Of a stretch of DNA of 64,000 bases, positions 47,678-59,395 are shown piece after piece; the first letter of the stretch is position 1; every line of letters starts with the position of its first letter. Source of the stretch: Monoplex corrugatus (Eukaryota > Mollusca > Gastropoda > Littorinimorpha > Ranellidae); contig JAPXFY010000018.1 of NCBI GenBank assembly GCA_030674185.1, positions 42,765,432 through 42,829,431 on the forward strand, read 5' to 3'. A model generated the notes under the pieces. That model saw only the letters and a program-made list of their open reading frames with translations, did not search any database and had not been told where the DNA came from. A program made the translations under genes and the position numbers.

Positions 47678-48970
47678 TGCCATTGTAAGTGGATATTTTG
47701 ATAATTTTTGTGCAAGACTGACATATGTAGGCCTGTACAGTCAGTCAGCTCATCTTCTCTTGCTGTGTTGATTCACTTAACACATGTTTTAGGATTGTCT
47801 CATCTTAATGGTAAATAAAACAGATGCATGAAGTTCTCAAAACAAAAGCTTCTGATGGTGATAAAATGTCATCTTAAGTCAGCTTGAGCATTGTGCTTTC
47901 CATTTCTCACACCATCTCTTTGGAATTCACTGTCAGTTGAACCAAAGGATCTGTCAGGTCTTTCTCAATTGACCTGCCTGTTCCACAGGTCAATTGTCAT
48001 GATATATATATGCACTGCCACTTTCTATCTACTGATCATGTCCTGCTGGGCAATAATTCATGTTTGTACACATATTGAGTGAGTTTGAAAAGAAAACTTT
48101 ATTACCAGAGGTTTGCTCTGTAGCCTATATAATGTACGTAGGCTATTTATTATTCTCATTATTTCTTTGGGTTTTGGCATTTTAAATGGGAGAGGTGGTT
48201 TTAATGCATGAAGTCTTCATAACTGTATCTCTCACATGAATACATGTACACTAGAGACAGAATAGCACGCATATAATCATCAGGGATACATAGCCACCCT
48301 TTCATATGAATTTAATGATGTGGAGCAATCATTTTCATCACTGTATCAGATGGAGAGGAGGAAATGGCATAGTTGTACTGAGAAGAACAGTGACTTGTAT
48401 GCTGCATGTATTTAGCAAAAAATTCTTGGGAGAGGTCAACAGCAAAATGATGTCAAGAGAAGCCTTCCTGTCAAGTGTGTACACTCTAAGGGAACTGGGG
48501 TGTGTCTAGGTAATGACACTTGGATACCCTTCATGTATAATCTTTAGTTTTTTTCATTTTTGTTATTGTTTAGATTTTCATTTGACATGTTTGGTTCTAC
48601 ACAGATGACTTTCACGATTCCATTCTTACAATGTCTGCACATTTTTGTAATCTCTTCATTTAGCAAGCTGTAAATGTGACTACCGGTATGGATTCTGTGC
48701 TTTTTTGTGTATGTGTGGACTATTTGTATGTAACTCATGTAAATATGTTTCAGAATTTTGTTTTTGCAATGTAGCTTATTTTTATGTCTGGTGTTTGTGC
48801 GTGTATGTTATGATATATTTCTGCTGATGCCCTTTTCATCTTGTTACCTGTTCTGTGTATTTATTTTGATACAGCATTATGCATTAAAACATTTGTAACC
48901 AAATATTGTCCGTCTTTGTGTTTTTGTTTGCATTTAATTTTGTTTTTTGAGTGATATGCATACTGGTACA
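47678..48970. other. AT-rich stretch, possible 3' UTR; no gene recognised
   Basis: No open frame with family features. It could be the 3' untranslated region of the candidate exon upstream. Confidence 0.3.

Positions 48971-48976
<6 letters not shown>

Positions 48977-49030
<54 letters not shown>
48977..49030. repeat. (AT)n microsatellite, left remnant of the Tc1 target
   Basis: Perfect AT array immediately left of the first Tc1 element; a matching array lies right of the second at 52,283-52,358. Confidence 0.95.
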
Positions 49031-49031
<1 letters not shown>

Positions 49032-50643
49032 TACACGTCATTATTGAAGGGCCAGGAACGTTTTTGAGTCAATTTTTGAAAGGAGAAATAACCTATTTTC
49101 TCTTACTCTTTTCTCCAATTCGTTGCCGTAACTGAATGGATAAGAGCTCAGACAACATTGCAGTTTCCTTTTGGCACGTGTTTGGGGATTTGCCGATTTG
49201 CAATGGGCGGCCCAAGGAAGACAATTTCCACACGAAATTGTCGAATCTTCAGCAGGGTCTCTCTGACGACGCAGGCAAGGTAGCGACAAAATTCGCTTTG
49301 CACGTGCAAGGCAAGCCCTTTTTGAACACTACTCCAGCCAAAGTTGCCCGCAGACGAGGATAAAAAGGACCCGTTCTTGGTTCGTTTTAACCATGCTTGC
49401 AAGACGACGGATGACGGATGAGCAGCGGGGGAGAGCCCTCGCTCTGCTTGATGAAGGCCTAGCGCAGCGGGAAGTTGCTAGACGACTTGAAGTGTCGCAT
49501 TCCACAATCCAGAGACTGCTGGAGCGCTTCAATGAGACTGGAGCAGTCCAGGAAAGGCGTCACACGGGTCGACCCAGAGTAACGACAAGACAGCAAGACC
49601 GCTACCTTGCCCTCTCCGTCCTGAGGGAAAGGGCATCCACTGCGGTGACCTTGAGGGGTCAGCTGAGGGACGCAACAGGTGCTAACATCAGCTGCAGCAC
49701 GGTGAGAAGACGGCTACATGAGGCAAACTTGAGGTCACGGAGACCGGCCGTCCGACCAGTGCTGTCACCGGTCAACAGAGTGCGCCGCATGACCTGGGCC
49801 AGGGAGCACGTGACCTGGACAAGGCAACAGTGGGCCTGGGTCTTGTTTTCGGATGAGTCCAGGTTCACCCTGACCTTTAACGATGGCCGGGCTCGGGTGT
49901 GGCGACGTCAAGGGGAGAGGTTCGCTGACGCCACTGTCCAAGAGCATAACCGGTACGGCGGCGGGTCGATGATGGTGTGGGGTGGCATGAGCCGTGGTAC
50001 CCGGACCCCCCTGCTCCCCATTGACGGCATCCTGAACGGGGTCCGGTACCGGGACGAGGTTCTGGCGGCCGTGGCACTGCCTGCCCTTGTGGACCTTGGT
50101 CAAGGCGCCATCTTCCAGGACGACAATGCACCTGCGCATCGAGCACGCCTTGTGACCGACTTCCTGGAGCAGCATGAAGTCGTCCGTATGGCCTGGCCAG
50201 CGTGCTCACCTGACCTGAACCCAATTGAACACCTCTGGGATGTGCTCGGGAGGCGCATCAGGGACAACCACCCCCCACCGGGCACCCTGGCCAGGCTGGT
50301 CGACATCCTGCAGATCGAGTGGGCGGCCATCCCTCAGGACACACTCCGTACCCTTGTGGGGTCGATGCATTGGCGCTGTGAAGCATGCATCCAGGCTCGG
50401 GGCGGACACACGCGATATTGAAAACAGATTGGCCAAATCTGACACTTTCTGTTTTTTGAAAAGGGGGGGATATTCCTTTAAATGCATGTGCTGTTCACTA
50501 ATGGGTCATTGTGCTAATTTCTTTTTCAAAAACAGGTGTGGAAATGATGAAATAAAACATAGAATCAATTCTAAACATTGTCAATTATTTCAACTTAAAA
50601 TTAGAGAGGAAGGAAGAAGTGGCCCTTAAATTATGATTAGGAG
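49031..50643 (+). mobile_element. Tc1/mariner transposon A
   Basis: The ends form imperfect inverted repeats: about 24 of 30 positions match between TATATACTACACGTCATTAT and the reverse complement of the right end, closing with AAGGGCCA. The ~1.6 kb length and TA flanks fit Tc1. The central transposase ORF is open. Confidence 0.85.
49393..50421 (+). CDS. Tc1-family transposase, intact, 342 aa
   Basis: Catalyses cut-and-paste transposition at TA. The N-terminal paired-like helix-turn-helix (residues ~1-60, with REVARRLEVSHSTIQRLL) is followed by the GRPR hook at 59-62 and a second helix-turn-helix around 85-115. The catalytic triad is D154 (LFSDESRF), D244 (FQDDNAPAH) and E279 (DLNPIEHLWD), giving DD34E spacing. 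The C-terminus CEACIQARGGHTRY is complete. The 342 aa length is normal for Tc1. A TATA-like GATAAAAAGG lies about 35 bp upstream of the ATG. No stop or frameshift is present, so it may be active or only recently silenced. An alternative start is the Met at residue 7. Confidence 0.93.
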   Translation: MLARRRMTDEQRGRALALLDEGLAQREVARRLEVSHSTIQRLLERFNETGAVQERRHTGRPRVTTRQQDRYLALSVLRERASTAVTLRGQLRDATGANISCSTVRRRLHEANLRSRRPAVRPVLSPVNRVRRMTWAREHVTWTRQQWAWVLFSDESRFTLTFNDGRARVWRRQGERFADATVQEHNRYGGGSMMVWGGMSRGTRTPLLPIDGILNGVRYRDEVLAAVALPALVDLGQGAIFQDDNAPAHRARLVTDFLEQHEVVRMAWPACSPDLNPIEHLWDVLGRRIRDNHPPPGTLARLVDILQIEWAAIPQDTLRTLVGSMHWRCEACIQARGGHTRY

Positions 50644-50927
50644 TATATAAGCTACGCACAAAAAGTTAAGGATCACTTGCACAAAAATTCATAACTTTCA
50701 AAATAAGAAAGCCAATGCGTTGAAGTTTTGCAAACATTTAATTCCATGCTTTAGTGATAACGATACACAATTGCCTTCAATTTCGAGCAATCGTTTGGTG
50801 TGTACATTTGATCAAAGTGGGTACGTATCGAAATTTGATTTCCCAAAGTCATTGAAATCACAAGACAGGGCATTCTGATGCTCCCAAAAGTTCAGTAATG
50901 CGTGTAACCGGCATGGCTGTTCTGGCA

Positions 50928-51920
50928 CTAGACGCAGCGAGTCCTCATCGAGTTGACCAGGTTGGTGAAGATCCTCTGTGGAAGCGCCTGCCACTCAGCC
51001 TGCAGCATCTGGTAGAGGTGTTGGGCATCCCTGGGAGGGGGGTGGTTGCTCCTCACTTTGCGATCCAGCTCATCCCAGAGGTTCTCAATCGGGTTGAGAT
51101 CGGGACTGCATGCTGGCCACTCCATTCTGTTGACTCCAGACTGCTGCAGGAAGTCGTTGACCACCCTTGCCCTGTGGGGGCGAGCGTTGTCATCCTGGTA
51201 GACAGCCGTCGGTCCCATCTGCTGCAGTGTAGGCACAGCCAGCGGTCGAAGGATCTCATCCCGGTATTGGAGGCCAGTCAGGTTACCCTGTACATGATAC
51301 AAGGGTGTTCTGTGGTGAAGGCTGAAAGCCCCCCAGACCATTACATAACCTCCCGCAAAGGCCACCTTTTCTTGGACAGTGGTGTCAATAAAGCGTTGCC
51401 CTGGGCGCCTCCAGACCCTCAGTCGGCCGTCGTTGTGGTTCATGGTGAAGCGTGATTCATCACTGAACAGGACCTGGGACCATTGCTGACGTGTCCACCT
51501 CACGTGACGTCTGCAGAAGGCGCGGCGTGCTGCCCTATGGGCTGGAGTTAAGCGTGGCCGTACAGCTGGTCGACGAGAACGGAGGTTAAACCCATGAAGG
51601 CGGTTCCGTATGGTCTGCTGGCTTATGTTGATGTTAGTAGCCACCCTCAGCTGTCTTCGAATGATGCTGGAAGAGGCTGTTCTTGTCTGCAGGGCTTGTC
51701 GTTCAATGAGACGATCTTCACGTGGGTTTGTCTTCTTCGGTCGACCAGATCTGCGTCTTTCATGGACCCTCCCAGTGGCTGTGAAGCGTTGAATCAGTCT
51801 GACAATGACCGAGATGGACACCTGAAGTCGCCTGGCCACTTCTCGCTTGGGAACACCATCTTGGAACCATGCAACAGCTCGTCCCCTCTCAAACTCGCTC
51901 AATTTTCGTCGTGGAGGCAT
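50928..51920 (-). CDS. Tc1-family transposase, 330 aa, C-terminal tail cut by TAG
   Basis: Starts at MPPRRKLSEF; the frame is open 36 codons further upstream, but that part includes the TATA region and is not family-like. Domains: helix-turn-helix with REVARRLQVSISVIVRL, GRPKK hook at 59-63, catalytic D154 (LFSDESRF), D244 (YQDDNARPH) and E279 (DLNPIENLWD), DD34E. The stop at 50,928-50,930 falls after RTRCV. The same frame continues as CQNSHAGYTHY to a TGA at 50,892-50,894, matching the CIQARGGHTRY end of transposase A. So 11 or 12 residues of the tail are probably lost by one nonsense change. The catalytic core is intact. Confidence 0.9.
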   Translation of the reverse strand: MPPRRKLSEFERGRAVAWFQDGVPKREVARRLQVSISVIVRLIQRFTATGRVHERRRSGRPKKTNPREDRLIERQALQTRTASSSIIRRQLRVATNINISQQTIRNRLHGFNLRSRRPAVRPRLTPAHRAARRAFCRRHVRWTRQQWSQVLFSDESRFTMNHNDGRLRVWRRPGQRFIDTTVQEKVAFAGGYVMVWGAFSLHHRTPLYHVQGNLTGLQYRDEILRPLAVPTLQQMGPTAVYQDDNARPHRARVVNDFLQQSGVNRMEWPACSPDLNPIENLWDELDRKVRSNHPPPRDAQHLYQMLQAEWQALPQRIFTNLVNSMRTRCV

Positions 51921-51950
51921 TGTCAGATCAGGCCTACCACTGGTGGAATG

Positions 51951-51965
51951 TCTTCTTATAAAGCC
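51951..51965 (-). promoter_or_regulatory. TATA box of transposon B
   Basis: GGCTTTATAAGAAG on the minus strand, about 35 bp upstream of the MPPRRK start. Confidence 0.5.
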
Positions 51966-52280
51966 AAGCAAGAGACAGCATCTCACACATAAACAGCAGT
52001 GCTTGCACGTGCATAATGGTTTTTCCATCTGGCTTGTGCAATGTGTTCAGGCAGAACGGTCCAAAACAAGGTCCTTTTTCGCAAGTTTCCGCTTTTCCGT
52101 TTGCGGCCAAGCTCAGTAGTAGAGAATCCCGTGCAATTTTCACACTAACACAACATCGCCCACTTACAGCTGAACAAGAATTCATAACAATTTGGCTGGA
52201 CTGAGAAATAAATAACAGTAGCGAACTGAGTTTATTACGCACCTGTTTTCTCATAGTGATCCTTAACTTTTTGTGCGTAG

Positions 52281-52282
<2 letters not shown>

Positions 52283-52352
<70 letters not shown>

Positions 52353-52358
52353 ATATAT
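52283..52358. repeat. (AT)n microsatellite, right remnant of the Tc1 target
   Basis: AT array directly after transposon B. Confidence 0.95.
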
Positions 52359-53955
52359 GCACACTTATAACACACATGCACACACACATATTTATGTACA
52401 TAACACATTATCTTTCATGTTGTATGACAGCTTATGAAAAAGTGTGTGATTACGCAAGGAAAAAAACCAAAACTTTTTGAAAAAGGTCTGCTTGTCAGGG
52501 TAAATAATTGAAAAGATACACTGTCCTTACTACCAGCTGAATTTTTAATTCAAAATTGCAATATGAACTTTCCAGATGTGCAAGTTATAAACCAATTCAG
52601 CCTGTGAATCTTTTTTCCCCTCAGAACAGCTTAATTAGTAATTAATCTGTAATCTCTAGTCTTAATAAAGACTCATTTCTATGTTACCAGGAAACTTGGT
52701 TTTTTTCAGTGAAATATTCAAACAATTTTCATGTCTATTTTTAAGGGTTTTTATACTACCATCACAGGCTCTCAATTTTTTATTTTGATTAATCAATATG
52801 AATATATTTACATCACATATATCTATACACACATGTATATGATATATAATGATATACATAGGCCTACATATCTCATAATTATAAACATCTGTATATAAAA
52901 ACCAAGAAGTATTTAATAAATACACAGGTTGACAACTTCTTAAAGGTGGTTGTTCATGAAAAACTGTAATTAATTGATTATTACATAAAGATTCAGCCTA
53001 ATGGCATTGAATAACTGTTGTAATTTATCATTATAATTATCTTGAGGCTTTACTCAACAATTTTCAAGTAAGAAATTTGATGATTTTGTAAACTGTAAAG
53101 ATTTTAGGAATCTCAATTAATTTTCGCTTTAGCCAGTTGAGGCAATTAATGAATTAATTCCTAATTAATGCAAAAACCCAGAGATTCATGAAAGTCGTAA
53201 TCATCTTGGCTAAACAAAGACCTTTCTATGGATACTTGATTTTTTTCAATCGGTTCAGTCGTTCCAAAGTTATGATGCTTTTTGTGATGAAACGGCACAT
53301 ACGCGGTCACAGTTTTTGCTGTGTAATCCAATGAAGGAAAACGTCGAAAATTTAATTATTAAAAAAATCGTAACTTTCGTCACAGACAATCAATCAAAGA
53401 ACTTTTTATACCATTTTAAAGTTCTTTTTTTGCTCTTTTCAATGATGGTAATTACATATTTATTAAAAATATTTGAATTTTTTTGTAACATACCTTATGA
53501 TAAAGATATGCTAAACTGCGTGGTTTCCCACATTACGTATTGTTGGTTGGTCAGGCCTCGACGTTGGGTCGGTGTAACGATCGACTGAGACACTGTGGTA
53601 CATCGTCGTCGAAATAAATAACATGAATGACATCACCGTTTTCTTTTTTACCGCTGCTGCCAAATTTGTACAAGCATGTGTGTGTGTGTAAAAATTCAAC
53701 GTACTCGTCCGACATCTCAAACCCTAAGGCTATGTACTAGAACTCACATCGGAAACAAGTACGTGCATGTGCAAAACGCGTGGCATCGACACGCTAACAG
53801 TTTTAGTTTCGTTAATTCTGCTCGAGGCATGATTGACGTTGAAGTAGAACTTTCGGCTACGAGTCTGATTGCACGATTTGCACGGGATTGTGATGTTCAC
53901 GTGAACGGAAGAAATTCCATTCAGTATGCAGCAGCCAAGCCAAGCTGTTGTGCAT
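52359..53955. other. No gene recognised
   Basis: AT-rich sequence; short ORFs without family features. Confidence 0.35.
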
Positions 53956-53964
53956 TTAAGTGCA

Positions 53965-54068
53965 CACATGCGTGTGTGTGTGTGTGTGTGTCGGTGTGGG
54001 TGCGTGCGTGCATGTGTGTGTGTGGGTGCGTGCGCGCGTGCGTGTGTGTATGTGTGTGGGTGCGTGCG

Positions 54069-54099
<31 letters not shown>

Positions 54100-54250
54100 G
54101 CTCGCGCGCGTCCGTGCGTGCGTGTGTTTGTTTCGGTGTGCGTGAGAGCGTGTGTGTGTGTGTCGGTGCGCGTGCGTGCGTGTGTATGTACGTGTGTGTG
54201 CGTATGTATGTGCGTGCATGCGTGTGTGTGTGTGCGCGCACGCGTGTGTT
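53965..54250. repeat. Degenerate GT/GC (GTGCGT)n tract
   Basis: Alternating purine-pyrimidine sequence rich in GTGCGTGC; prone to Z-DNA. Its Cys/Val and Thr/His ORFs are artefacts. Confidence 0.9.
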
Positions 54251-54429
54251 TTTTTAAAAACCTTTTCTTCATTACATATCTTTGTATATTTTCTATGCAT
54301 ACAATCGTATCTTGTCTTACGTTTCTGACCATGGATACTGCAATTATGATTGTTGTAAGATTTTTGAACGGTATATTTTTGTTGATTTCGTACAATGTGA
54401 AGTTTATCCCCGTTTTGGATGCGTGTCTC

Positions 54430-54489
<60 letters not shown>

Positions 54490-54517
54490 CAGTGTGTCTG
54501 TGTGTGTGTGTATATAA

Positions 54518-54575
<58 letters not shown>
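54430..54575. repeat. (GT)n microsatellite
   Basis: Two GT arrays split by a TATAATA interruption near 54,511-54,519. Confidence 0.95.
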
Positions 54576-54577
<2 letters not shown>

Positions 54578-54584
54578 AAGACAT

Positions 54585-54775
54585 GTTTTTCATTTATGAA
54601 GACACTTATAAACATGTGCAAAATAAATACGTAACTGTGTACGTTTGAGCACATGCGCGTGTGTAATTCTTATGGTTTTCCAAATGTATGAAGACAATCC
54701 TATATGTACTCTGCAAAGTATTTTCTTATTTTTTCTTTTTCTCCCTTTTCTATTTTTTAATATTTTTAGTGCACT

Positions 54776-54841
<66 letters not shown>

Positions 54842-54889
54842 CGTGAGAGAGAGAGAGAGAGAGAGAGAGAGTGTGTGCGTGTATATGTC

Positions 54890-54955
<66 letters not shown>

Positions 54956-55210
54956 CGCAAGTCTTTTTTTTTTCATTTATGAAGACAGTTATACACATGT
55001 GCAAAATGAATACGTAGCAGTGTACGTTTGCGCAGGCACATGTACGTTTGTGTCTGTGCTTGGGTTTGTCAATCTTATGGTTTTCATAATTTATGAAGAT
55101 AATCATAGATGTACTCTGAAAAAATATTTTCGTATTTTTTTTTCTTTTTTGTTTTCTTTCTTTTTCTTAATTTTTTTTTTAGTGCATTTGTTTGCACGTG
55201 CGTTTGTGTA

Positions 55211-55269
<59 letters not shown>

Positions 55270-55310
55270 CTCTGTGTGTGTATGTGTGTGTATGTGTCTG
55301 TGTGTGTAAT
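54585..55310. repeat. ~375 bp tandem duplication with GT/GA arrays
   Basis: Two units (about 54,585-54,960 and 54,961-55,310) each hold TCATTTATGAAGACA, CATGTGCAAAAT, CTTATGGTTTTC, a T-rich run, TTTTTAGTGCA and a GT array. The first unit also has a (GA)n block at 54,845-54,872. Confidence 0.75.
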
Positions 55311-55314
55311 TGAC

Positions 55315-56405
55315 AGGACAGTGAGAACACATCTTATTTTAGCCCTGATTAAGGAAATGCAGGCACCCAGAGCGATACGTTTTTATTCTTATTATTTTTG
55401 TTCGCCATTCCCTTACCCTTTATTGCCAGTGAATGGCTTAAAGCCAGATTGATCTATCTCTAGTGAAGTCAAATGGCTGCATGGTTTTCGTTTCTTTTTT
55501 TTATCACTATTCCGCCAACGTCGAGTTGACGGAAACTTTCTGTCATGATGAAGGGCAGCTACTGCTGCTTGCCTTAATTTTTTTCGATCGTGACAGTTAT
55601 GTTTCCCTCACTAAAGCAGACGGCACTTGGCGAGCGACGAAAAGTCAAACCAGATTTCTTATATATTTAAGAAAATTAGAGAATGAATTGAAAGCCGAAA
55701 GGAAAATGTGAAATGCAGACATTCCAGCACCTTTTGTGTGTAGCGTTTTGAAACACATTCCAGCTGAATATTCGGGTTGGATACTGTGGTTGTAATAGAG
55801 TTGAACAAAACGGAACGGACACCCACGGAAACTGTATGAAGCAGACTTGAGTTGTGGATGTTTCAATGTCGGTGAGATAGTAAAATTCAAACTAGTACTA
55901 ACAGTATAGTAAAATTCAAACTAGTACTAACAGTCATTTGCGAAATGAACGTAATGAAAGCGGAAACTTTGTAAAAGTGCAATTTAGTTCTCCTCTCCCA
56001 CTGACAGCTGTACAAAAACAAACAAACAAACAAACAAACAAATAAAACCAAATGAAAACATTGACAGCATTTTTATATTGATGATACGCAACAAGAACCT
56101 CGAATATGAAAAGTATGTTTTTGTTTGGTTTGGTTTAATTTATGTTCTTACGGGAAGAACGCTTATTTTGGATCTGCCCTACAGGTTGTTTTTTTTTTTA
56201 AAGAATTCAATACATTGTCCCAAATGAGTGTCATGACGGGGTGCATTTTCATAAAACGTTGATGAAAAAAACCCCAACTGTTTGCTGGAATTTTATAAGG
56301 GGTTTTGCCACATTGCACATTTTTTTTGTGTGTGAAATCTCTGATGGTTATATCAAGAAAGTGACTCCAGTCAAAATGCAGCGGTATACTTTACAACTTC
56401 GGGAC
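55315..56405. other. No gene recognised
   Basis: Includes a 29 bp direct repeat at about 55,878-55,936 and a (CAAA)n tract at 56,017-56,042. Confidence 0.4.
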
Positions 56406-56409
56406 AGTG

Positions 56410-56560
56410 GCGGGTGCACATGTTGAGATGGGCAAGCTACAGCCCAGATCTAATTCTAGTTGAAAACATGAGTGGGCCTCTGATTCAGCGATTGTATCAA
56501 AAAGTATCATAGACGTTGGAGATTTGGAGCGCCAGTATGAAAAAAAAAATGTTTGCCGTA
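56410..56560 (+). mobile_element. Decayed Tc1/mariner transposase C-terminal remnant
   Basis: MLRWASYSPDLILVENMSGP resembles the WPxxSPDLNPIENLW motif that carries the third catalytic residue, followed by LIQRLYQK and a stop. Upstream motifs are not recognisable. Confidence 0.4.
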
Positions 56561-56591
56561 ACGACCTGGAGATCATTCATTTTTAGAAACA

Positions 56592-56593
<2 letters not shown>

Positions 56594-56666
<73 letters not shown>

Positions 56667-56797
56667 CAGAGTCTCTCTCTCTCTCTCTGTCTATCTGTCT
56701 GTCTGTCTCCCTTCATGAGGGGCAATTGCCTTAATGATTAAACCATCTGAAGTCTGAAGTCTCTGCCTGTCTGTGTCTCTGTCGGTCTGTCTCTATC

Positions 56798-56883
<86 letters not shown>

Positions 56884-56885
56884 AA
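56594..56885. repeat. (CA)n then (CT)/(CTGT)n microsatellites
   Basis: CA array 56,594-56,668; CT and CTGT arrays at 56,670-56,712 and 56,760-56,881. Confidence 0.95.
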
Positions 56886-58220
56886 GCTGGTTCGAATTAA
56901 ATATTCGAATCCCTTTACTCAGACAAAAATTGAATGCGCTGATATGAGAATGCCCACGTCCACAATATATAATCTTATAATATTACTCCTTGAAGCAGAA
57001 CTGCCCTTGCATTGTGCTTGTGTTCTACTGAAGCAAAAACGTAACGCTTGCTCTCCGTTTTTCCAGTTCCGCATAAATAATATGAGGATAGTGTAGGTGG
57101 TGGCTTTGGGGAGAGTGGGTGCATATGAAAAAAAAAATAGACCTATGTTTTTGACTAACAAACGAGACCATACAACATAAATTAGAATTGCCAAATGAAA
57201 CCACACGGCATAAAATATCGTTAAATCAGGCAACCAGGATTACATTTCTCGTAAAGAAAAACTTTTATCTGTTGTTTACATACTGGTGCGGAGAGAAAAC
57301 GAAATAGGATTTACGACACAAGAACCATGTAAAGGACACAGAATGGGACCAAAGCTCTCCACAAATCCACCGATTTTCTTCACGTGCTATTCCGGACAAG
57401 CTGCATGTGTTCACACGTGATAAATTTAACTAGAATCTACATCCATAACTCAGCTAGGTTAACATTAGTAAAGGCTCGGGATAAGCTTCACTAAGGATTT
57501 ATCTCCAGCTACCTAGCTGATAGCATTGAGCTGAGATTAAGTCGTATTCCATGTGTCTTGAGAAATTTGTTCTGCTTGATGTAGTGCTGTAGGAGATTTA
57601 AAGGCGCCAAGAATGGGAAGTTTATGAGTTGGAGTTTGCGACCTGTGCCAACTCAAGATTTTCACACAACAATGTTTTTATCTAAATGTAGTCAACTCCA
57701 CGTACCAGGTATCTTTGGTAAGGACAAGTGGTTATCGTTCGTTATCATGAAACGGCAACCTGGGCGGGATTGGTGGAGAAACGGTATGACTGTGGGGTTG
57801 AAGGGTAGAGGGGTGAACATAACTGTACTTACGTAACCGAATTGCAGAGAATGCGTATGAGCATTTGTCACTGTGTATGTATTTATAGCTTTCTGTGTGA
57901 AATTCGGGCTGCTTTACCTCAGGATGGCCACTTCTTAATGTATTAATGTGTTTATTTTGTTGTAGTTGTTTTTTTTTCCTCGTTAGTTTATTTGTTTTTA
58001 AAGTAGACTGTTTCATATCAACAGGAGGGAGGTTTATGTATAAATGTATCTATATATCTGTGGAAGGAATGTGTTTGCAAGATATTCTCAGTTGTTTCTG
58101 GATGAATCTTTACTACCAAATTTAGAGAAAAAAAAGACGTAGACGTATGGGACTTCCGAAAGCATAAGTTTGGAATTGATGTTGTCAAGGTAAAGGTCAC
58201 GAGGTCAAAAAATGCCCTAA
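56886..58220. other. No gene recognised
   Basis: No supported exon or element. Confidence 0.35.
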
Positions 58221-58224
58221 CTGA

Positions 58225-58455
58225 GCACGTTTTAAGTAAGGCGAGTGAACATCACTTTCTCAAAAACTTCTGACAGTATTAACGTATTGCTTTCACTTTG
58301 TAACAGTCTATCTTTGTCCATGCTTCACATCAAGTTTTACTTCATCTGATGCTTTTTCAAGGTCACAGCGACCTTGAGAAGTACAAAATTTGGATTATCT
58401 GCATTGTTTTTATAAAAAGGGAGATTGTTAGAATGGTTTGACCATCGTGTTTACG
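58225..58455 (+). repeat. Interspersed ~220 bp repeat, copy 2
   Basis: Diverged match to 42,075-42,300, same strand. Confidence 0.65.
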
Positions 58456-58622
58456 ATTGAAGTGGACTTTCTTACACAGTATTGCCAGGGAGAAGTCCGT
58501 TGTTACCGTGAGTTCTCTATCGTGCGCTTAGCGTAAAATATACATGAGGTATCGATTTGATTGAGTGATCGATAAACTAGCACCTAGACCATCATTAAGA
58601 CTCTAGTGGAGAGAGGAGGATA

Positions 58623-58647
58623 GGGCGGGGGGTGGGGGGGGTGAGGG
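58623..58647 (+). other. G-quadruplex-forming motif
   Basis: Four G runs of 3, 6, 8 and 3 separated by C, T and TGA. Confidence 0.7.
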
Positions 58648-58796
58648 AGACGGAAGGTCCAAGTCCTAATTTGTTCTGTTACTTTCTGTTCCACCCTCTG
58701 CGACTCCTCATCTGTAGGCCCTAACCTTTGGTTATTGTGTTCACTGTGTGTTCTGTTGTAGAACTTAACGGCTATCCCCCCCCCCCATTTCCCCTC

Positions 58797-58990
58797 TTTC
58801 GTGTACATATGCACGCAGAACATCGAATACCCTGTTAAATATCCTGTAAATCATGTCAGTGTCCCCTGGCTTATGGAAATGAAAATATTTAGCATGCACG
58901 CCCACCAAAGGCGGATATGCAGACTGAAGTGCAACATACCGCCTGCACAGTATGGACAACACGTGTATTCACGAATTCGAGAAAAAGTTG
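58797..58990 (+). repeat. ATGCACG...TGTAAATCATGTCAG interspersed repeat, copy 2
   Basis: Matches the 43.74 kb copy and, inverted, the 60.9 and 62.1 kb copies. Confidence 0.6.
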
Positions 58991-59037
58991 GAACGGTAAA
59001 TATTGTCCCGTAACCTTAATTTAAATTTGTTTGACGA

Positions 59038-59060
59038 GGGGTGGGGGTGGGGGGTGGGGG
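59038..59060 (+). other. Strong G-quadruplex motif with 1-nt loops
   Basis: G runs of 4, 5, 6 and 5 separated by single T residues. Confidence 0.85.
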
Positions 59061-59239
59061 AGAATGTACAGACTTCACTGCTCTTGGGTCAAATTTTTAA
59101 GAACGATTCCACTTTTCTCCTCTCTGTTTTATTCCCTAGACTCGAGAACAGATTTAGGTACCCTTTCACTCCTCAACAATGGACACCCATTACTAAGAAA
59201 TGATTACCTGATTAAAGCGATTTAATTACATTACTGATT

Positions 59240-59395
59240 ACAAATAACAACAACAACAACAATGATAATAATAATGATGAAAACAATAGCAATAACAATG
59301 ATAGTAATGATAATAATAATGATAATAAGAAGAAGAATAAAAGTGATAATGATGATGATAACAATATAATAAAAATAATGATAATAATAATCACA
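59240..59395. repeat. (AAT)/(GAT)n trinucleotide-rich tract
   Basis: Impure ATA, ATG and ACA triplets. Confidence 0.85.

Larger units (their letters stand above)
50650..52282 (-). mobile_element. Tc1/mariner transposon B
   Basis: Perfect inverted termini of at least 28 bp (starting AGCTACGCACAAAAAGTTAA) at 50,650 and 52,282, flanked by TATA on both sides. Length is about 1.63 kb. It abuts transposon A with only a TATA-type spacer and is in the opposite orientation. Confidence 0.92.

Noticed and set aside
51920..52028. 36-residue N-terminal extension of transposase B
   Set aside because: Includes the TATA region and is Cys-rich, unlike Tc1 transposases, which start at the MPPRRK-type Met.
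53676..55332. Cys/Val and His/Thr-rich ORFs up to 240 residues
   Set aside because: Translation of GT/CA microsatellites.
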